From CAZAGD01 sp964484485 (GTDB taxonomy: Bacteria; Desulfobacterota; SM23-61), in assembly GCA_964484485.1 (NCBI GenBank), contig CAZAGD010000188.1, positions 1-8,136 on the forward strand: a stretch of 8,136 nt of DNA. Direction: 5' to 3'. Shown here piece after piece: positions 5,587 to 8,136 of this stretch. The first letter of the stretch is position 1. Each line of letters starts with the position of its first letter. The position numbers and the translations under genes were made by a program. The notes below the pieces were generated by a model, which searched no databases, was not told where the DNA came from, and was given only the letters and a program-made list of their open reading frames with translations.

Positions 5587-6122
5587 CAGGAACTGGAGAA
5601 AAACCAGTAGAAGGCGGCGATCACTAAAGCGTGGGTAATTATTCCTTTAGAAATAAGATTAGGGATTTCGGGAAGAGGTACAATTTGTACCTCAATATCT
5701 TCTGTGGAATCTTGTTCGGGAAGCTTTTGGTAGAGAGCATTTTTAATTAGATAAGTATAACAACGATTGGTATGGATGGCGGGATTGGGATGGACCATGC
5801 CCAAGAGGATTGGTTCATCTCCAGTATAGCCAGTCTCTTCCAGAAGTTCCCGGGTAGCCGCGTGGGCGGGCGTGTCTCCGGGATCGATCATACCTCCGGG
5901 AATTTCCAGAGAAAAGTCCTTAGTGCCGAAACGGTACTGCTTGACTAAGATTACTTTTTGCTCGGAAGTAAGGGGAATAACATTTACCCAATCTACTGAA
6001 TTAATCAGATAAAAATCATGTTTCTGGCCGCTCTTGGGCGATATATAGTCTTCACGGATTACATCAAAAACGCGGCAGGAATTTATCTTCTCGGCCTTTA
6101 AAAATTTCCAGGGTTTGATCAT
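5571..6122 (-). CDS. NUDIX hydrolase, ADP-ribose-pyrophosphatase-like (183 aa)
   Basis: The protein carries a NUDIX box at residues 77-99, GMIDPGD then TPAHAATRELLEETGY, with the metal-binding core R91-E92-L-L-E95-E96. The usual first Glu of the box is Asp (D83). The preceding QYRFGTKDFSLEIPGG and the N-terminal DWVNVIPLT are typical of the ADP-ribose/nucleoside-diphosphate-sugar pyrophosphatase branch, which cleaves a pyrophosphate in compounds such as ADP-ribose to two monophosphates. I chose ATG 6122-6120, which gives the usual family beginning MIKPWKFL and lies 7 bases after the glcF stop; a GAGGT (6139-6135) lies upstream but at a long distance. A GTG at 6140 would add six residues and overlap glcF. 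It is the last gene of the operon, possibly a housekeeping rider. The true substrate is not determinable from sequence. Confidence 0.9.
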   Translation of the reverse strand: MIKPWKFLKAEKINSCRVFDVIREDYISPKSGQKHDFYLINSVDWVNVIPLTSEQKVILVKQYRFGTKDFSLEIPGGMIDPGDTPAHAATRELLEETGYTGDEPILLGMVHPNPAIHTNRCYTYLIKNALYQKLPEQDSTEDIEVQIVPLPEIPNLISKGIITHALVIAAFYWFFSSSWSKIK

Positions 6123-6129
6123 TAATGAT

Positions 6130-7365
6130 TTATACCTCACTGAGAAATTCCGTAAGGTAGGCTACATTTACCGGTAGGTTCTTCTTTTTAACCCCATGGC
6201 GCAATTGTAAATAACATCCGGGGCAAGAGGTGATTAAAACTTGAGCTTTACTTTTTTGCAGGTTTTCCATTTTGCGCTCTAAAATTTTCATGGATAAATT
6301 ATAGTGAGCTAAATTCAAGCCGGCTCCGCCTCCGCAACACCAGTCTGCCTCGGGCATCTCCACAAAATTTATGCCCGAAATTTTTTGTAAGAGTTGCCGA
6401 GGTTGATCTTTTGTTTTCTGGAAACGCCGCAAATGGCAGGGATCATGAAATGTTATTTTTAAACCTGGATGACTATTTTTAAAATCGATCTTTTGTTTTA
6501 GAAGAAACTCGCTTATATCTAAGACGCGCCGGCTAAAATTTTGGGCTTGCTCCTGTAGATGGGGATCATCATGAAAAAGAGCGGGATACTTCTTTAGAAA
6601 AGAGGAACAACTGGCACATTCCGTAACTAGGCCTTCTACTTCTAACTCTTGAAAAAGTTCCATATTTTTGCGGGCCAAAATCTGCGCTGCTTCCAGGTCA
6701 CCGTGGCCATAAGCGGGTAACCCACAACATCCATGTTCTGGCCAAATAACTTCGTAGCCACTTTGGCTAAGCAATTGCAAAGTGGCTGTACCGATATCAG
6801 GGAGAAGAAAATTAAAAGCGCAACCGCCGAAATAAGCTATTTTCTTCCCTTGCCCTTCTTGCTTACTGGTATTAGTCCAAATTTCGCGGAGATTTTGGGT
6901 AGGTAAGGGAGGGAGGAGATCGAAGGCCAAAAAAAGATCTCTGTTTAGCCAGGGAAGAAAACTTAAAGCCCTAAGCAGACTGGCTCCACTTTTTAAAAGA
7001 GGAATCTTGCGCACGGCGGCCGCTAATTTCTTAGGATCAGGAAGAAGACGGCGGAAAAGATAACGGCGCAACCAAGGTTCTCCGTATTCCTGAGCATAAG
7101 CGGCCCGCATGGAGACAACAACTTCATCAGTTTCCACCGCGGGAAAACAAGCTTCCACACAGGCGCGGCAATTTAAACATTGGAATATAGATTCCCTCAA
7201 CTCTGCATTCCAGGAGAATTTTTTCTCCAGGAGAGCGCGCACCAAAGCATTTCGCCCCCGTGGGGCTTTAGTCTCCAAACCCGTAGCTTGGTAAACAGGA
7301 CAGGCCGACAGGCAGAATCCGCAACGATTGCATTTAACCAGTTCATCAGTTAAGGAGCTTATCAT
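6130..7365 (-). CDS. glcF: Glycolate-oxidase-type iron-sulfur subunit, GlcF-like (411 aa)
   Basis: The N-terminus holds two ferredoxin-type 4Fe-4S motifs, CNRCGFCLSACP (C12, C15, C18, C22) and CLNCRACVEAC (C63, C66, C69, C73). In the second, the usual CP is CFP. Two CCG domains follow. The first has C182 in FGGC, C213-C214 in HGCCG, and C250/C253 in ECASC. The second has C310 in DPCH, C343-C344 in WCCGGG, and C381/C384 in SCPGC. This is the full architecture of GlcF and related 2-hydroxyacid dehydrogenase Fe-S subunits, at their normal length. It takes electrons from the FAD subunit and passes them to the membrane quinone pool or another carrier. Its ATG overlaps the upstream FAD-oxidase stop by 4 bases (ATGA), with GGAGG at 7373-7369 only 3 bases from the ATG, so translation is probably coupled. 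The substrate may be glycolate, lactate or another 2-hydroxyacid. Confidence 0.92.
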   Translation of the reverse strand: MISSLTDELVKCNRCGFCLSACPVYQATGLETKAPRGRNALVRALLEKKFSWNAELRESIFQCLNCRACVEACFPAVETDEVVVSMRAAYAQEYGEPWLRRYLFRRLLPDPKKLAAAVRKIPLLKSGASLLRALSFLPWLNRDLFLAFDLLPPLPTQNLREIWTNTSKQEGQGKKIAYFGGCAFNFLLPDIGTATLQLLSQSGYEVIWPEHGCCGLPAYGHGDLEAAQILARKNMELFQELEVEGLVTECASCSSFLKKYPALFHDDPHLQEQAQNFSRRVLDISEFLLKQKIDFKNSHPGLKITFHDPCHLRRFQKTKDQPRQLLQKISGINFVEMPEADWCCGGGAGLNLAHYNLSMKILERKMENLQKSKAQVLITSCPGCYLQLRHGVKKKNLPVNVAYLTEFLSEV

Positions 7366-8136
7366 AATCCTCCGTAAAAGCGGCCTGGATTAAGAATACG
7401 GCCAGGATCAAGAGCATTTTTAATAGCCTGCATGTAGGGGAAGGAAGGACCAGGGTTACCCCATACAGAAATCTCTTTTTTGAAGGGCAAGGGACAGGCG
7501 GTAATAATTAAATTTCCTCCCTGCTCTTCGAGTTCTTTACGCAAAGTGGTAATATTATCTAAAATTTTATTTGGGCGTTGAGAAATAATTTCGGGAGGTG
7601 AAGAAAGAAAGAAATTTAAAGTCCCTAAGCCCAAATGACCAATAAGTATAGGCTGCCGAGAATTTTTTTGAAAAAGATCTTCTGCTTTTTTAAAAATTTC
7701 TGCTCCTTTGCTGATGAGCAGGGAGGCTTTGCCCGAAAATTTAGAATCTTCTTTTAGGAGGAGATTTTCTGGCAGTTCCTGAAAGGCCTTCCAAATCTTG
7801 GCCACTTCTTGTTCTTTTAAAATTTGCCATTTAGAAGATCCTTTTTCTGCCCAATTAAGAATAAGGGGCAGTTGTCCTTCCACTTCTTCTTTTGAGCCCG
7901 CCAGCCCAATAAGGAGACAATAATTAGAAAAATTTCCCCCAAAATGAGGAAGAGACAATCCTGCCTGTGCTTCTTTATTCAAGAGAATTAGCGCAGAAGG
8001 GAGTAGTTCAGAATGCAAAATTTCCATGGCCAGAGCAAAAGCTGGAGAGATCTCCGCATAATTGAGCAAGAGAATTATCTCTTTTTCGGGCAGAGGAAAG
8101 AGACGCAATGTTGCTTCCACTATAACGCCTAAAGTT
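7362..8136 (-). CDS. FAD-linked oxidase (GlcD/GlcE family), 5' end outside window
   Basis: The visible part is about 258 codons in frame to the window edge. It begins TLGVIVEATLRLFPLPE, which matches the end of the FAD-binding (PCMH) domain, usually GSEGTLGVITEATLRLFPLP. The GTG at 8120-8118 is therefore an internal Val codon and the gene continues to the right of the window. What follows is the C-terminal FAD-oxidase domain, ending NALDPGRILNPGRFYGGL, a typical C-terminus of this family. The motif that in GlcD is GHAGDGN appears as GHLGLGT here: the His is kept but the rest is altered. Together with PLPFKKEISVWGNPGPSF near the end, this looks more like a GlcE-type subunit than GlcD. It would oxidise a 2-hydroxyacid at FAD and hand electrons to the GlcF-like protein encoded next. 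A separate GlcD could lie further upstream, outside the window. Confidence 0.88.
   Translation of the reverse strand, partial: TLGVIVEATLRLFPLPEKEIILLLNYAEISPAFALAMEILHSELLPSALILLNKEAQAGLSLPHFGGNFSNYCLLIGLAGSKEEVEGQLPLILNWAEKGSSKWQILKEQEVAKIWKAFQELPENLLLKEDSKFSGKASLLISKGAEIFKKAEDLFQKNSRQPILIGHLGLGTLNFFLSSPPEIISQRPNKILDNITTLRKELEEQGGNLIITACPLPFKKEISVWGNPGPSFPYMQAIKNALDPGRILNPGRFYGGL

Noticed and set aside
4287..8136. A single pathway joining the acyl-CoA dehydrogenase with the FAD-oxidase/GlcF operon
   Set aside because: The genes are convergent and on opposite strands with a likely terminator between them; shared flavin chemistry alone is not evidence.

Overview
This window looks like a bacterial chromosomal segment, AT-leaning, with repeat-rich intergenic DNA between otherwise compact gene blocks. 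Gene content (a glycolate-oxidase-type FAD/Fe-S operon, an acyl-CoA dehydrogenase, a HicAB-type module, a ClpX-like unfoldase next to a zinc-less DnaJ) and the hairpin-forming dispersed repeats suggest an anaerobic, Gram-negative-type organism, perhaps in or near the Desulfobacterota (former Deltaproteobacteria). That placement is an inference from style. No rRNA or other phylogenetic marker is present.

Layout. (1) 1-210, minus strand: a short HicB-type antitoxin whose stop codon overlaps an ATG (TGATG) that probably begins a HicA toxin gene cut off by the left edge. (2) 211-853: more than 600 bases with no convincing long gene. It holds a possible promoter and long leader for hicB, a doubtful 51-codon minus-strand ORF with possibly decayed coding sequence upstream, a motif that recalls mobile repeats, and an inverted pair of 19-bp hairpin repeats just before a plus-strand promoter. 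I see nothing else there. (3) 854-3591, plus strand: a two-gene unit of a ClpX-like AAA+ ATPase, lacking the zinc-binding domain but with a C-terminal extension of about 170 residues, and a class II (zinc-finger-free) DnaJ, separated by 2 bases. (4) 3592-4286: about 700 bases with no gene, filled by three kinds of repeat, including a period-8 tandem array. (5) 4287-5444, plus strand: a complete acyl-CoA dehydrogenase. (6) 5571-8136, minus strand, convergent with it: a three-gene operon running from the right edge, FAD-linked oxidase (5' part outside the window), then a GlcF-type two-cluster Fe-S/CCG protein (4-base ATGA overlap), then a NUDIX hydrolase (7-base gap).

How the genes work together. 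The ClpX-like protein keeps all the core ATPase motifs and an IGF tripeptide where ClpX docks ClpP. Next to a J-domain protein it reads as a two-gene protein quality-control unit in which the DnaJ could recognise or deliver clients. The FAD oxidase and GlcF-like protein look like subunits of one membrane-associated 2-hydroxyacid dehydrogenase that passes electrons from a flavin through Fe-S clusters. The acyl-CoA dehydrogenase is also flavin-dependent but is on the other strand and need not belong to the same pathway.

The most unusual items are the ClpX-like/DnaJ pair and the density of short palindromic and tandem repeats in the two gene-free stretches. I do not see a clearly new defence or mobile system.
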